A stretch of DNA of 64,000 bases from Janibacter hoylei PVAS-1 (GCF_000297495.1 NZ_ALWX01000003.1:43000-106999); one strand, 5' to 3'; positions 10,263 through 22,325 are shown, numbered from the stretch's first letter. A program made the numbers and translations. The notes: a model not told the origin generated them from the sequence alone.

Positions 10263-11141
10263 TCACCAAGGGCCGTAGACCCGCTCCGAGGTCTCGGAGA
10301 TCGCCGCGCACATCGTCGGCACGTCGACCCCGAGGGTGCGCGCCATGACCCGCACCGTGTGCGGTAGCAGGTACGGGGCATTGGCCCGGCCACGCTCAGG
10401 CGACGGCGTGAGATAGGGCGCGTCCGTCTCGGCGAGCACCTGCTCGATCGGGGTGTGCGCGAGCGCCTCGCGCAGCCCGGCGGCGCTCTTGAAGGTCACG
10501 GTGCCGGCGAAGGAGAGGTGGTAGCCGCGCTCGACGCACTCACGGGCCATCGCCAGGTCGCCGCTGAAGCAGTGCAGGACCGTCGTCTCCGGCGCCCCCT
10601 CCTCGGTGAGGATGCGCAGCACGTCGTCGTGGCTGTCGCGGTCGTGGATCTGCAGGGCCTTGCCGGTGCGCTTGGCGAGGTCGATGTGCCAGCGGAAGGA
10701 CTCCTGCTGCACCGCGTGCCCCTCCGGGCCGGTCCGGAAGTAGTCGAGGCCGGTCTCGCCGATCGCGCGCACCCGCGGGTGGGCGGCCAGCGCCTCGATC
10801 TCGTCCCACGCGGCCTGCAGCCGACCGGCCTCTGCGAGCGCTGGGATCTCGTTGGGGTGCAACGCAACTGCGCCGAGCATCGACGGGTGCCGGTCGACCT
10901 GCTCGACGGTGAAGCGGGCGCTCTCGAGATCGCAGCCGACCTGCACGACCCGGTCCACCCCCGCCGACGCGGCACTCGCCAGGGCCGCGGCGACGTCCTG
11001 CGTGGTCCGCTCCTCTCCCCCGTCGGGGGCGATGGCGTCGGCGACGTCGCGCCGCCGGATGTCGAGGTGCGTGTGGTTGTCGACGACCGGCAGCGGCAGC
11101 GGGTCGGGCCGAGGGGCCACCCCGTCGCGGTCACCCATCAC
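10263..11141 (-). CDS. TatD-family metal-dependent hydrolase/DNase
   Basis: 292 aa TIM-barrel hydrolase of the TatD family, which bind divalent metals and act as 3'-5' exonucleases in DNA repair. Metal ligands are visible in [10 protein letters not shown], in ALHPNEIP, in [10 protein letters not shown] and in [10 protein letters not shown], with HCFSGD and LAETDAPYL further on. All are in the usual order. The start overlaps the metG stop by ATGA. The metG-tatD-rpfB-rsmA-ispE order matches M. tuberculosis metS to ispE. Confidence 0.92.
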   Translation of the reverse strand: MMGDRDGVAPRPDPLPLPVVDNHTHLDIRRRDVADAIAPDGGEERTTQDVAAALASAASAGVDRVVQVGCDLESARFTVEQVDRHPSMLGAVALHPNEIPALAEAGRLQAAWDEIEALAAHPRVRAIGETGLDYFRTGPEGHAVQQESFRWHIDLAKRTGKALQIHDRDSHDDVLRILTEEGAPETTVLHCFSGDLAMARECVERGYHLSFAGTVTFKSAAGLREALAHTPIEQVLAETDAPYLTPSPERGRANAPYLLPHTVRVMARTLGVDVPTMCAAISETSERVYGPW

Positions 11142-12943
11142 TCAGCCGCCATGGCCGCCCGCTCGGTGCCGACGACCTCCTCGGCGTCGAGCTTGACGAA
11201 GACCGGGGTGGGCTTGGCGATCGGGGTGCCGACCACGACGGGCGTCGGTTCCCACCGCGGGAAGGACGAGTAGTCCCCCGTGATGACGGGGTAGCCGGGC
11301 CCGCCGTCGAGGTCGTCGACGTCCTCGACGCGCGGCATCGGGACGAGCGCCCCGTCGCCACCGAGGACGGCGTCGACCCGGTTGGCCGCGTGCGGGACGA
11401 AGGGAGCCAGCAGCAGGTTGCAGTCGCTGACGCACTGGGTGAGCGTGTGCAGGACCGTCGCCAGCCGCTCGCGCTGGTCCTCGCCCTTGAGGCGGAAGGG
11501 CTCGGTGTCGGTGACGTACTTGTTGACGTCGCCGACCACCCGCATGACCTCGCCGAGCGCGGCCTTCTGCCGGTGCCGCTCGAGGAGGGTGCCGACCTCG
11601 GCGAAGGCCCCGGCGACCCGGGCGAGCACCGCCCGGTCGACGTCCTCGAGCTCTCCCGGCTGCGGGATCTCGCCGAAGTTCTTGGCAACCATCGACGCGG
11701 TGCGGTTGACGAGGTTGCCCCAGCCGGCGACGAGCTCGGAGTTGTTGCGCTGGACGAAGTCCGGCCAGGTGAAGTCGGCGTCCTGGTTTTCCGGACCGGC
11801 CGCGCAGATGAAGTAGCGAAGCGGGTCCGGGCCGTAGGTCTCGAGGACGTGCCGCACGCCGATGACGTGGCCACGGCTGGAGGAGAACTGCCGGCTCTCC
11901 ATCGTGAGGAACTCGCTGGAGACAACCTCCGTCGGGAGGTTGAGCTCACCGAAGGGGCCGGGCTCGCCTCCCTTCGCACCCTTGCCGGAGTAGGCGAGCA
12001 GCTCCGCCGGCCAGATCTGGCTGTGGAAGGTGATGTTGTCCTTGCCCATGAAGTAGTAGGACAGCGCCTCCGGGTCGTTCCACCACTCGCGCCAGCGCTC
12101 GGGGTGGCCCTGACGTCGGGCCCACTCGATGGAGGCGGAGAGGTAGCCGATGACGGCGTCGAACCACACGTAGAAGCGCTTCGTGGGGTACTTCGTCGCC
12201 AGCTCACCCGGCAGCGGGATGCCCCAGTCGATGTCGCGGGTCATGGCGCGTGGCCGGATGTCGTCGAGGATGTTGAGGCTGAAGCGGATGACATTGGGCC
12301 GCCACGTGCCGGTCGCCTCGCGACCCTCGAGGTACTCGCGCAGCGCATCGGCGAGCGCGGGCAGGTCGAGGAAGAAGTGCTCGGTCTCGCCGAACTGCGG
12401 GGTCGACCCGTCGATCTTGCTCCGCGGGTCCTTGAGGTCGCTCGGCTCGAGCTGGTTGCCGCAGTTGTCGCACTGGTCACCGCGAGCGTCCTCGTAGCCG
12501 CAGATCGGGCAGGTGCCCTCGATGTAGCGGTCGGGCAGCGTCCGGCCGGTCCGCGGGTCGAGCGCGACCTGCTGGGTCTGCTCGATGAAGTAGCCGTTCG
12601 CCTGGCACTGCTCGAAGAGGTCCTGGACGACCTGGTAGTGGTTGCGGGCCGTCGTGCGCGTGTAGAGGTCGTAGGAGCAGCCGAGGTCGCCGAGCTCGTG
12701 GGCGATCGTCGCGTGGTGGGTGTCGACGAGCTCGCGGGCGGTCGTGCCCTGCTTGTCGGCGAGCACGAGGATCGGCGTGCCGTGCTCGTCGGAGCCGCTC
12801 ACCATGAGCACGTCGTGCCCCGCCATGCGCATGTACCGGCTGAAGACGTCCGAGGGGACCCCGAATCCGGCGACGTGGCCGAGGTGGCGGGGACCGTTGG
12901 CGTAGGGCCAGGCGACGGCGGAGAGAACCTTCATGCCCCTCAT
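11138..12943 (-). CDS. metG: Methionyl-tRNA synthetase
   Basis: About 601 aa class I synthetase charging tRNA-Met. The HIGH box is HLGH in [19 protein letters not shown] zinc knuckle [18 protein letters not shown] follows about 130 residues later, and the KMSKS-equivalent loop reads FSSSRG before [20 protein letters not shown]. Anticodon-binding helices make up the C-terminus, without the dimerising EMAP domain. The open frame extends to 13066, but homology begins at [18 protein letters not shown], so I place the start at 12943 (12934 is the alternative). Divergent from the DUF4126 gene. Confidence 0.95.
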   Translation of the reverse strand: MRGMKVLSAVAWPYANGPRHLGHVAGFGVPSDVFSRYMRMAGHDVLMVSGSDEHGTPILVLADKQGTTARELVDTHHATIAHELGDLGCSYDLYTRTTARNHYQVVQDLFEQCQANGYFIEQTQQVALDPRTGRTLPDRYIEGTCPICGYEDARGDQCDNCGNQLEPSDLKDPRSKIDGSTPQFGETEHFFLDLPALADALREYLEGREATGTWRPNVIRFSLNILDDIRPRAMTRDIDWGIPLPGELATKYPTKRFYVWFDAVIGYLSASIEWARRQGHPERWREWWNDPEALSYYFMGKDNITFHSQIWPAELLAYSGKGAKGGEPGPFGELNLPTEVVSSEFLTMESRQFSSSRGHVIGVRHVLETYGPDPLRYFICAAGPENQDADFTWPDFVQRNNSELVAGWGNLVNRTASMVAKNFGEIPQPGELEDVDRAVLARVAGAFAEVGTLLERHRQKAALGEVMRVVGDVNKYVTDTEPFRLKGEDQRERLATVLHTLTQCVSDCNLLLAPFVPHAANRVDAVLGGDGALVPMPRVEDVDDLDGGPGYPVITGDYSSFPRWEPTPVVVGTPIAKPTPVFVKLDAEEVVGTERAAMAAE

Positions 12944-13016
12944 CCTAGGTTCCCGGGGATAGCCTGCCGGGACCGCGTGCGGGGCCGCCGCACCGATGAT
13001 GAAGGGAGCCGCACCC

Positions 13017-13613
13017 GTGATCGCCGCCCTCACCGGGATGGGTCTGAGCGCCGCTGCCGGGCTCAACGCCTACATCCCCTTCCTCGTCGTCGCCCTGCTG
13101 GCCCGGTTCACCGACGTCGTCGTCCTGCCGACCGGCTTCGAGTGGATGGAGTCGTGGTGGGCCATCGGCATCGGGGCCGTCCTGCTGCTCACCGAGGTCA
13201 CTCTCGACAAGGTGCCCGCCGTGGACAGCGTCAACGACGCCGTGCAGACCTTCATCCGCCCGAGCATGGGCGGGCTCATGGGCGCGGCGACCGCCGGTGC
13301 GAGCACTCTCGACGAGTCGACGTGGATGCAGGACAACGCCTGGGTGGGCGTCCTGCTCGGCGTGGTCATCTCGGGTCTCGTCCACGCCGGCAAGACCGCG
13401 GCCCGCCCGGTGGTCAACGTGGGGACGGCCGGCTTCGGCGCGCCGGTGGTCTCGACCGCCGAGGACGGGGCCTCGATCGGCATCGCCCTCGTCGCGGTCT
13501 TCGTGCCGGTGCTCGTGGTCCTCGTGCTCATCGCCCTGACCGCGATGCTCGTCTGGGTCTTCACCGCCTGGCGGCGCCTGCGACGCCGACGGCAGGCGCG
13601 CCCGGCCACCTGA
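13017..13613 (+). CDS. DUF4126 membrane protein
   Basis: 198 aa with about four hydrophobic segments, DUF4126-type: a start [20 protein letters not shown], a [21 protein letters not shown] segment, a glycine/alanine-rich [12 protein letters not shown] stretch and a C-terminal hydrophobic helix before an Arg-rich tail. GTG 13017 is preferred over ATG 12996 because AAGGGAG lies 8 nt before it. Function unknown; no catalytic residues stand out. Divergent from metG and convergent on a TetR gene. Confidence 0.8.
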   Translation: MIAALTGMGLSAAAGLNAYIPFLVVALLARFTDVVVLPTGFEWMESWWAIGIGAVLLLTEVTLDKVPAVDSVNDAVQTFIRPSMGGLMGAATAGASTLDESTWMQDNAWVGVLLGVVISGLVHAGKTAARPVVNVGTAGFGAPVVSTAEDGASIGIALVAVFVPVLVVLVLIALTAMLVWVFTAWRRLRRRRQARPAT

Positions 13614-13621
13614 CCCGCACG

Positions 13622-13642
13622 CCCGACCCCTCCGGGGGCGGG
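13622..13642. terminator. Short GC hairpin between convergent genes
   Basis: CCCGACCCC pairs with GGGGGCGGG across TCC, between the ends of the DUF4126 gene and the TetR gene. Plausible bidirectional terminator; no T-tract. Confidence 0.5.
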
Positions 13643-13657
13643 TGACGGCCGGGTGGG

Positions 13658-14254
13658 TCAGACGGGCAGGAAGGCCTCGATGATCCGTCGTCCGACGCCA
13701 CGGACGAAGGGCTCGCGCTCGCCCTCCGGGCGGGTGAGGGCCGCCGTGAGCACGCCCTCCATCGCCGCGATGACCGCCTGGGCGGAGGTCTCGACGTCAC
13801 GGACCTCGGCCAGGGTGAGGATCTGCCGCACGATGCCGTCGACACGGTCGCGGGCCGGGGCCATGGCGGCCGCGATCTCCGGCTGGCGCGAGGCCTCCTG
13901 GGTCAGCTCCGCCTTGGCCATCCAGGCCTCCGGCTCGCGCAGCCACGACGCGAAGAGGTCGAGCGCGCGGTCGATGAGCGTCGCGTCATCCTCGCCGGCC
14001 TGCTGCTGCCGGCTCAGCTCCTCGACGCTGTCGATGAGACCCGCCGCGATGTACTCGGTGAGGGCGGTGACCAGGGCCATCCGGGTCCGCAGGTAGCCCG
14101 AGGTGCTCCCCTGCGGCAGACCGGCCTCCGCGTCGACCGCCCGGTGGGTCAGGCCACGCATGCCGCCAGCCGCGACGACCCGGGTGGCCGACTCGAGGAT
14201 CAGCTGCATGCGGGGCGAGAGCTCGGTCGTGGCAGTGGCGCTCATCCGACTCAC
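13658..14254 (-). CDS. TetR-family transcriptional regulator
   Basis: 198 aa. HTH at about residues 14-60: LILESATRVVAAGGMRGLTH followed by RAVDAEAGLPQGSTSGYLRT. The tail of the recognition helix resembles TetR members with a TetR_C-type ligand domain. It is divergent from a 60-aa membrane peptide gene whose promoter is preceded by a perfect 7-1-7 palindrome. Autoregulation and control of that gene is the simplest reading. Start 14254 or ATG 14245. Confidence 0.88.
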   Translation of the reverse strand: MSRMSATATTELSPRMQLILESATRVVAAGGMRGLTHRAVDAEAGLPQGSTSGYLRTRMALVTALTEYIAAGLIDSVEELSRQQQAGEDDATLIDRALDLFASWLREPEAWMAKAELTQEASRQPEIAAAMAPARDRVDGIVRQILTLAEVRDVETSAQAVIAAMEGVLTAALTRPEGEREPFVRGVGRRIIEAFLPV

Positions 14255-14290
14255 GGTACCCGCTCGTCGGGCGACCCCGGACGCGTCCGC

Positions 14291-14305
14291 CCACCTCCGA
14301 GGTGG
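14291..14305. promoter_or_regulatory. Palindrome, candidate TetR operator
   Basis: CCACCTC-C-GAGGTGG is a perfect 7-1-7 inverted repeat directly upstream of the -35 box of the small membrane gene and 37 nt from the divergent TetR start. Position suits repression of both promoters. Confidence 0.6.
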
Positions 14306-14307
14306 AC

Positions 14308-14336
14308 TTGACGAGACCTTTCTACGGGTGTAGTTT
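14308..14336 (+). promoter_or_regulatory. SigA-type promoter of small membrane gene
   Basis: TTGACG and TAGTTT are separated by exactly 17 nt, a strong match to actinobacterial -35/-10 boxes in this GC-rich sequence. It lies 42 nt before the ATG at 14378, which has its own AAAGGA ribosome-binding site. Confidence 0.7.
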
Positions 14337-14377
14337 TTCCAGTGTCTTCAACAGACGTAGAAAGGAATTCGATCATC

Positions 14378-14560
14378 ATGAGCATCGCCACCGTCGCCTC
14401 CTTCGTCACCGCCGCCCTCGTCCTCGCGGGCATCGCCCTGACCTTCCTCCTCGTCACCGTCGGCGTCGCCGCCTTCCAGTTCTTCTCGGCCAACCGCCCG
14501 GTCCGCGTCGCCCGCCACCAGAGCATCCCGACGTACTACCGCCAGCTGGCCTTCAGCTGA
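14378..14560 (+). CDS. Small single-pass membrane protein
   Basis: 60 aa, function unknown. About 30 strongly hydrophobic residues (TVASFVTAALVLAGIALTFL and on) are followed by a basic cytoplasmic-type end RPVRVARHQSIPTYYRQLAFS. ATG 14378 has AAAGGA 9 nt before it; the longer frame from 14342 starts within the leader. A strong promoter plus a palindrome and divergent TetR imply tight control of an abundant message. It resembles no family I recognise. It might be an accessory subunit or stress peptide. Confidence 0.7.
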   Translation: MSIATVASFVTAALVLAGIALTFLLVTVGVAAFQFFSANRPVRVARHQSIPTYYRQLAFS

Positions 14561-14651
14561 TCCGGAGGGGGACCAGCGCCGCTCCCCCCTTCCGCCCCCG
14601 GCCGGGGTCCACGCCGGCGACGACGCCACGGACCCCGCCTACGCTGAGGCC

Positions 14652-15422
14652 ATGACCTCAGCCCCCGAGCCACTGCCGCCCCGGACGGCGGTCACCGAGA
14701 CGCTCCTCGTCCTCGGGGTCTCGCTCGGGGCGTCGGCCCTGTGGTCGGCGCTCTCCCTCGCCCGCAAGCTGACCGCCGACGAGGACCTGTCGGGGCAGGT
14801 CACCTCGATGAACCAGTCCGTCACCCCCGCCCAGCCGTGGCTGGACCTCACGCACCAGCTCGTCGGCATCGGCCTGGCCCTCGTGCCCGTCGCCCTGGCG
14901 CTGCACCTGCTGGCCCGCCAGCACGCAGCCCCCCACCACCTCATCGGCCTCGACCTGCGCGCACCCGGTCGCGACCTCGCGCAGGGGCTGGGCCTCGCCG
15001 CGGTCATCGGCATCCCCGGGCTGGGCCTCTACCTGGCCGCCCGCGCCCTGGACCTCAACACGACGGTCGCCGCCTCGGACCTCTCAGCGGCGTGGTGGAC
15101 CGTCCCCGTGCTCGTGCTGGCCGCCGGGCAGAATGCGCTGCTCGAAGAAGTCGTCATGCTCGGCTACCTCTTCACCCGCTGGCGCGAGGCCGCCTGGTCA
15201 CCGGTGGCCGTCGTCGTGACGAGCGCACTCGTCCGCGGCAGCTACCACCTCTACCAGGGCTTCGGCGGCTTCGTCGGCAATGTCGCGATGGGTCTGCTGC
15301 TCGGCGCGGTCTACCTCAAGGTGCGCCGCGTCGCGCCGATGTTCATCGCGCACTGGCTCATCGACATCGTCGCCTTCGTCGGCTACGCCCTCCTGGCGAG
15401 CCGGCTGACCTGGCTCGGCTGA
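14652..15422 (+). CDS. CPBP-family intramembrane glutamic endopeptidase
   Basis: 256 aa with about seven or eight membrane helices. The CPBP (Abi/Rce1) motifs are in place: motif 1 EEVVMLGYLF with the EE pair, motif 2 in SYHLYQGFGG with the catalytic His, and motif 3 HWLIDIVAF. The usual arginine after the EExxxR pair is not obvious here (EEVVMLGY), though an R follows in FTRW. Substrate unknown; relatives process membrane proteins or give bacteriocin immunity. It converges on a lipoprotein gene with an 8-nt gap. Confidence 0.85.
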   Translation: MTSAPEPLPPRTAVTETLLVLGVSLGASALWSALSLARKLTADEDLSGQVTSMNQSVTPAQPWLDLTHQLVGIGLALVPVALALHLLARQHAAPHHLIGLDLRAPGRDLAQGLGLAAVIGIPGLGLYLAARALDLNTTVAASDLSAAWWTVPVLVLAAGQNALLEEVVMLGYLFTRWREAAWSPVAVVVTSALVRGSYHLYQGFGGFVGNVAMGLLLGAVYLKVRRVAPMFIAHWLIDIVAFVGYALLASRLTWLG

Positions 15423-15429
15423 GACCGAC

Positions 15430-16308
15430 TCAGAAGTCGTCCGAGGAGAGGTCCTCCATGACCTTCGCGCCCTTGGGCTTGGCGAAGTCCTCCCGGCTGC
15501 GATTCCACTTCGAGTACTCGAGGACGGACTGGCGCTCGCCCTCCCCGTAGCTCAGCCTGATCGGCGCTGGCTCCCCCGGCGCCGTCGAGACCCACAGGAT
15601 ACGCTCCTGCGCGTCGCCCTTCGCCTTGCGGATGGCGACGCGGTAGGTCTCCTCACCGTCGAGCGTCTCGAAGCTCGCCGGGCTCTTCTTCGCGTCGAAG
15701 GGGGTGACGGACTCCCCGTAGAAGGTGGCCCGCAGCAGGGTCTGCGGCCGGTACGCGTCGAGCGGCGAGTCGTCGAAGGGCACCTTGACCCAGGCGCCGG
15801 TGTTCTTGCGCATGGGGCTGTCATCGGGCGCCTCGAAGACCTCGAGCCACTCCTTGTTGACCCGCACGTAGTGGTCGATGCCGACGATGATCGTCTCCAT
15901 CGTGCCGCCGCCGGGCACCGACAACGTCGCGCGGGAGATGCCGGCCTTCTTCGACGTGGACAGCAGCCCACCGGTCGAGCCCTCGGAGCGCAAGGTGATC
16001 GTCAGGTCGCGGTCGGCGTCGTAGACCGTGCCCGAGATCGTGACGTTGTTGGTCGAGGCCATGTACTCGCGCGACGAGGTGAGCACCGAGCTGCCGCTCG
16101 GCGGGTTCTTCGTCGACCCGGTCGCGGTCGTGGAGCTGGACGACGTCGGCGCGGTCGTCGTCGTGGTCGTGAGGGGTGGGGCCGCCGAGGTCGACGACGA
16201 CTCCGTGTCGTCCCCGCCCAGCGGGCCGCACGCCGTCACGGACACGGCCACGGCGCCGGCCAGCACGAGGCTGGCGCGGCGCCGTGGTGCGCGAGGTCGT
16301 CGCGTCAT
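15430..16308 (-). CDS. Secreted lipoprotein, LppX/LprG-like candidate
   Basis: 292 aa from the ATG at 16308; the longer frame upstream is an artefact over sdhB. A basic start, hydrophobic core LVLAGAVAVSVTACG and a lipobox Cys make a type II signal peptide. A Ser/Thr-rich linker of about 40 residues leads to a beta-rich domain (ISGTVYDADRDLTITLRSEG and VPGGGTMETIIVGIDHYVRV). Its layout recalls LppX/LprG-type or general outer-layer lipoproteins, but no family is certain. Immediately downstream of sdhB on the same strand. Confidence 0.75.
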   Translation of the reverse strand: MTRRPRAPRRRASLVLAGAVAVSVTACGPLGGDDTESSSTSAAPPLTTTTTTAPTSSSSTTATGSTKNPPSGSSVLTSSREYMASTNNVTISGTVYDADRDLTITLRSEGSTGGLLSTSKKAGISRATLSVPGGGTMETIIVGIDHYVRVNKEWLEVFEAPDDSPMRKNTGAWVKVPFDDSPLDAYRPQTLLRATFYGESVTPFDAKKSPASFETLDGEETYRVAIRKAKGDAQERILWVSTAPGEPAPIRLSYGEGERQSVLEYSKWNRSREDFAKPKGAKVMEDLSSDDF

Positions 16309-16321
16309 CGTCAGATCAGGC

Positions 16322-17065
16322 TCACAGTGCGCCCCGCGCCGCCTGGCGCAGGTCGGCGTTAAGCGTGCTGATGACGTCGAGCGGGATTTCCTTGGGGCAC
16401 GCCGCAGCGCACTCACCGATGTTGGTGCAGCCACCGAAGCCCTCGAGGTCGTGCGTCTCGAGCATCTTGACGACGCGACCGCCACGCTCGGGCTGACCCT
16501 GCGGCAGCTCACCCAGGTGGGTGACCTTGGCGCCGAGGAAGAGCATGCCCGAGGCGTTGGGGCAGGCCGCGACGCAGGCGCCGCAGCCGATGCACTTGGC
16601 GGAGTCGAAGGCCCGGTCGGCCTTCTCCTTCGGCACCGGCACCGAGTGCGCCTCGGGCGCGGCGCCGGTGTTGACCGAGATGTACCCACCGGACTGGATG
16701 ATCCGGTCGAAGGCGCTGCGGTCGACGACGAGGTCACGGATCACCGGGAAGGCGTTGGCCCGCCACGGCTCGATCGTGATGGTCTCGCCGCTGCGGAAGG
16801 AGCGCATGTGCAGCTGACAGGTGGTCGTCCGCTCGGGGCCGTGGGCCTCTCCGGAGATCATCAGGCCGCACATGCCGCAGATGCCCTCGCGGCAGTCGCT
16901 GTCGAAGGCAATCGGCTCGGTGCCCTGGGCGATGAGCTGCTCGTTGAGGACGTCGAGCATCTCGAGGAAGGACATGTCCGGGGAGATGTCCTTGACCTCG
17001 TAGGTGACGAGTTCGCCCTTCGCCGTGGGTCCGGCCTGGCGCCAGATCTTGAGGGTCAGTTCCAT
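16322..17065 (-). CDS. sdhB: Succinate dehydrogenase iron-sulfur subunit
   Basis: 247 aa. It passes electrons from the flavin to quinone through three clusters: [2Fe-2S] at [10 protein letters not shown] (about residues 59-68), [4Fe-4S] at [16 protein letters not shown], and [3Fe-4S] at [19 protein letters not shown] 17065 begins [17 protein letters not shown]; the longer frame runs into sdhA. It follows sdhA by 2 nt. The length and cluster spacing match actinobacterial Sdh enzymes that pair with a single five-helix membrane subunit. Confidence 0.95.
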   Translation of the reverse strand: MELTLKIWRQAGPTAKGELVTYEVKDISPDMSFLEMLDVLNEQLIAQGTEPIAFDSDCREGICGMCGLMISGEAHGPERTTTCQLHMRSFRSGETITIEPWRANAFPVIRDLVVDRSAFDRIIQSGGYISVNTGAAPEAHSVPVPKEKADRAFDSAKCIGCGACVAACPNASGMLFLGAKVTHLGELPQGQPERGGRVVKMLETHDLEGFGGCTNIGECAAACPKEIPLDVISTLNADLRQAARGAL

Positions 17066-17067
17066 GC

Positions 17068-19060
<1,993 letters not shown>

Positions 19061-19076
19061 GTGTGGGTGCTCCTGC

Positions 19077-19790
19077 TCAGAGGCTGTCGATGAAGATGTA
19101 GACCGGCGGGATGAGGAACCCGACGACGATGACGGCCGCGAGGACCGCACCGATGGCGCGTGCGCGAGCGCGGGCGACCGCGGTGCGGTTCAGGCCCATC
19201 GTCTGCGACGCGCTGTAGACGCCGTGGTAGAGGTGCATCCCGAGGGCCACCATCGCCAGCACGTAGATGAGCAGGACCCACCACATGGCGAAGGCCGCGC
19301 TGATCATCACGTAGGGCGACTCCTTGATCGCCTCGGACGAGGCCGACCCGTAGAGGTTCGGCTTGACGATCGTGAACTGGATGAGGTGGAAGATGACGAA
19401 GGCGAAGAGGGCCAGCCCGCCCCAGCGCATCGTGCGCGAGGCGAGGGTGGACCCCAGGTTCTTCTTCACCTGGTACTTCACCGGACGCGCGGCGTTGTTG
19501 CGCGCGATGAGCGTCAGGGCGGCGTAGACGTGGGCCACGAGCGCGAGGATCAGGACGATGCGCACAATCCACAGCAGACCCCCGTACGGGAGCATCGGCT
19601 CCCCGAAGGTGCGCAGGTGGTGCGCGTAGGTGTCGAAGGCATCCTGGCCGGCGAGGGCCTTGAGGTTGCCGTACATGTGCAGGAGCACATACAGGATGAA
19701 GATGACGCCGGAGCCAGCCATGAGCATTTTCAGCCCGATGGAGGACGACGCCACCCCCTTCTTCTTCGCGGGGAGGGTCGTAGTAGCCAC
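19077..19790 (-). CDS. sdhC: Succinate dehydrogenase cytochrome b subunit
   Basis: 237 aa from GTG 19790 (longer frame to 19844). Five membrane helices typical of the large-cytochrome (SdhC, type B) Sdh: MLMAGSGVIFILYVLLHMYG, LLWIVRIVLILALVAHVYAA, LALFAFVIFHLIQFTIVKPN, the fourth around AMWWVLLIYVLAMVALGMHL and the last near the C-terminus. The His residues at helix ends are candidate heme ligands. No separate sdhD is needed in this type. First gene of sdhCAB; it is divergent from a methyltransferase-like gene. Confidence 0.93.
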   Translation of the reverse strand: MATTTLPAKKKGVASSSIGLKMLMAGSGVIFILYVLLHMYGNLKALAGQDAFDTYAHHLRTFGEPMLPYGGLLWIVRIVLILALVAHVYAALTLIARNNAARPVKYQVKKNLGSTLASRTMRWGGLALFAFVIFHLIQFTIVKPNLYGSASSEAIKESPYVMISAAFAMWWVLLIYVLAMVALGMHLYHGVYSASQTMGLNRTAVARARARAIGAVLAAVIVVGFLIPPVYIFIDSL

Positions 19791-19931
19791 GGGGTCAAGG
19801 TACCGCTTTGTGAGCGGGCACACGTCACCGGTCCGCCCCGCCACGGTGTGACATTGGCCCGGTTACCGTGACGTAATAGACAACACAGATGTCGCAAAAA
19901 TCGCCGGAATCCCGGAGAAGGATGATCACCT

Positions 19932-20612
19932 TTGGAGCCCACGCCGCCGCACACCCTCGTCTCCGCGACCACCCCGCGCGGCGAGATCGCCCTGCGCGAG
20001 CGCGAGACCGGCGACGGTGTCGTGCACGAGCTGGTCGTCGCCGGCGTCTTCGCCATGGACAGCGTCGACACCTCGACGGAGGTCGCGATGGCCCAGGAGT
20101 CGCTGGCCCGCACCTCGTCACCCGACCGCGTGCTCGTCGGCGGCCTCGGCCTGGGCTTCACCACCTGGCAGGTGCTCAAGGACAAGCGGGTGCGGCAGGT
20201 CGACGTCGTCGAGCTCGAGCCCGACCTCGTCGAGTGGGCCCGTCTCGGGCTGGCCCCCACGCTCGGTCTCGTCGCGCGGCACCCTCGGGTGCGGGTCCAC
20301 GCCGGCGACATCGCACCGGTGCTGCGGGGCGCGGCCACTCCCTTCGGCCCCTGGGACCTCGTCCTGCTCGACGTCGACAACGGCCCGAGCTTCCTCGTCC
20401 ACGACGCCAACGCGCGCATCTACTCCCCCGATGCCCTCCGCTCCGCCGTCGACCAGCTCGCCCCCGGCGGCACCCTCGCCATCTGGGCTGCCCAGCGCGA
20501 GCCCGACCTCCTCACGACCCTGCAGCCCCTGGGCGCCACCGAGGAGATCCTCCTCGAGGTCGAGCGCGAAGGGCGCACACTCACCTACGCCCTCTACCTC
20601 ACCCGCCCCTGA
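19932..20612 (+). CDS. Spermidine-synthase-like methyltransferase-fold protein
   Basis: 226 aa. Rossmann fold with RVLVGGLGLGFTTWQVL (motif I), VDVVELEPDLVEWAR (acidic loop) and FGPWDLVLLDVDNGPSFLV, the arrangement of the spermine/spermidine synthase superfamily. It lacks the N-terminal beta domain of true SpeE, so polyamine synthesis is not assured. The start is TTG 19932 with GAGAAGG 9-10 nt upstream; an ATG at 19922 is in another frame. Divergent from sdhC. Confidence 0.8.
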   Translation: MEPTPPHTLVSATTPRGEIALRERETGDGVVHELVVAGVFAMDSVDTSTEVAMAQESLARTSSPDRVLVGGLGLGFTTWQVLKDKRVRQVDVVELEPDLVEWARLGLAPTLGLVARHPRVRVHAGDIAPVLRGAATPFGPWDLVLLDVDNGPSFLVHDANARIYSPDALRSAVDQLAPGGTLAIWAAQREPDLLTTLQPLGATEEILLEVEREGRTLTYALYLTRP

Positions 20613-20925
20613 CCTGACCCCGGCTGGCCGGGTTGGGGACGGAGCGCGGGAAGGAGGCTTCGCTGGGCCGAAATCCTGCGTGCTCGCGTGGTCCGGTTGT
20701 CGTGCTCGACTTCGGCTTGATTCGCTCAGCCCCCTCCCCGCACCCCGTCCCCGTCAGCCGGTAGCGGCCACGGCAGGGCCGGACGGGAGGTGGGGTCCGG
20801 CGCGAATCAAGGAAAAGTCCGGACTCCCTGCTCCAGGCGACGTCCTCGAGGAGTGGTCCGGACTTTTCCCCAGCGCCGGGCCCGATCTCCCGGCCGGAAC
20901 CCAGCTCAGCGAGGGTCGTCCGGGC
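20613..20925. other. Gene-free stretch with long inverted repeat
   Basis: No frame here has the codon bias of its neighbours. The main structure is an inverted repeat: GGAAAAGTCCGGAC at 20811-20824 and GTCCGGACTTTTCC at 20856-20869, extended inward by ACTCC/GGAGT with a small bulge. It sits between the convergent spermidine-synthase-like gene and hemL, and the TTTTCC end gives a weak T-tract. I read it as a bidirectional terminator; nothing else was seen. Confidence 0.6.
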
Positions 20926-22257
20926 TCAGCCGGCAGCAGCCGCCCTGGCAGCGGCCGGCAGGGCCGCGCGGATGGTCTCCAGGGCGTCCTCGTCGATGGC
21001 GTCGGAGACGAACCACACCTCGAAGGCGCTCGGGGGCAGGTGCACGCCGGCTTCGAGCATCGCGTGGAAGAAGCGCCCGTAGGCTGCGGTGTCCTGGGCC
21101 TGTGCGTCGGCGAAGGAGGTCACCGCGCCGTCGCGGAAGAAGATCGAGAACATCGATCCGGCCCACTGCACGGTGTGGGCGACGCCCTCGGCCGTGAGGG
21201 CGGCGGAGGCGGCGTCGGCGATGGCGCGGGCAGTGCCCTCGAGGCGCGGGTACAGCTCCTCCGTGCAGCCTCGCAGGGTGGCCAGCCCGGCGGCGGTCGC
21301 CACGGGGTTCCCGGAGAGCGTGCCTGCCTGGTACACCGGCCCGTCGGGCGCGAGGTGCGCCATGAGGTCGGCCCGGCCGCCGAAGGCCGCAGCCGGGAAG
21401 CCGCCGCCCATGACTTTGCCGAAGGTGAAGAGGTCCGGGGCCCCGCCCTCGTAACCGCCCGGGTGAGCACCGGCAGGCCCGGTCTCGTGGCCGTACCAAC
21501 CGGAGCGGCTGGCGCGGAAGCCGGTCATCACCTCGTCGCTGATGAGCAGCGCACCGTGCGCCGCGGTGATCGACCGCAGCCCCTGGGTGAAGCCGGGCGC
21601 GGGCGGGACGACGCCCATGTTGCCGGGCGATGCCTCGGTGATGACCGCAGCGATCTCGCTGCCACGGGCGGCGAAGAGCTCCTCGACCGCGGCGAGGTCG
21701 TTGTAGGGCAGCACGATCGTCTCGCCGGCCGCGGACGCCGGGACACCGGCGGAGTCGGGCAGCGCGAAGGTCGCGACGCCGGAGCCGGCCTGGGCCAGCA
21801 GCGCGTCGACGTGGCCGTGGTAGCAGCCGGCGAACTTCACGACGACCGAGCGTCCGGTCGCCCCGCGCGCCAGGCGAAGGGCGGACATCGTCGCCTCGGT
21901 GCCGGAGGAGACGAGGCGGACCTGCTCGACCGGCTCGACGCGAGCGACGATCTCCTCGGCGAGGGCCACCTCGTTTTCGCTGGGGGTGCCGAAGGAGAAG
22001 CCGTGTGCCGCGGCGGACCGGACGGCCTCGAGCACCTCGGGGTGGGCGTGACCGAGGATCATCGGGCCCCACGAGCAGACGAGGTCGACGTAGCGGTTGC
22101 CGTCGACGTCGGTGAGCCAGGCGCCCTCGGCGCTGGCGATGAAGCGCGGGACGCCGCCCACACCACGGAAGGCCCGCACCGGCGAGTTGACCCCACCGGG
22201 GATCACCTCGCGAGCGCGGTCGAAGAGGGCCTGCGATCCGGTGGTGGAGAGCGTCAT
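20926..22257 (-). CDS. hemL: Glutamate-1-semialdehyde 2,1-aminomutase
   Basis: 443 aa PLP enzyme that makes 5-aminolevulinate from glutamate-1-semialdehyde, the second step of the C5 heme route begun by hemA. Marks: [19 protein letters not shown] at the start, [26 protein letters not shown] (the PLP Asp), and [16 protein letters not shown] with the Schiff-base Lys. The start is ATG 22257; the frame upstream runs into the palindrome array. That array, unlike the tight spacing of the other hem genes, suggests hemL has its own promoter. Confidence 0.95.
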   Translation of the reverse strand: MTLSTTGSQALFDRAREVIPGGVNSPVRAFRGVGGVPRFIASAEGAWLTDVDGNRYVDLVCSWGPMILGHAHPEVLEAVRSAAAHGFSFGTPSENEVALAEEIVARVEPVEQVRLVSSGTEATMSALRLARGATGRSVVVKFAGCYHGHVDALLAQAGSGVATFALPDSAGVPASAAGETIVLPYNDLAAVEELFAARGSEIAAVITEASPGNMGVVPPAPGFTQGLRSITAAHGALLISDEVMTGFRASRSGWYGHETGPAGAHPGGYEGGAPDLFTFGKVMGGGFPAAAFGGRADLMAHLAPDGPVYQAGTLSGNPVATAAGLATLRGCTEELYPRLEGTARAIADAASAALTAEGVAHTVQWAGSMFSIFFRDGAVTSFADAQAQDTAAYGRFFHAMLEAGVHLPPSAFEVWFVSDAIDEDALETIRAALPAAARAAAAG

Positions 22258-22325
22258 GGGCCCAGTCTCCCAAACCGCCTGCCCCGCTCCCGACGGGGAC
22301 GTACGACCCCCAGGCCACCTTGCGC

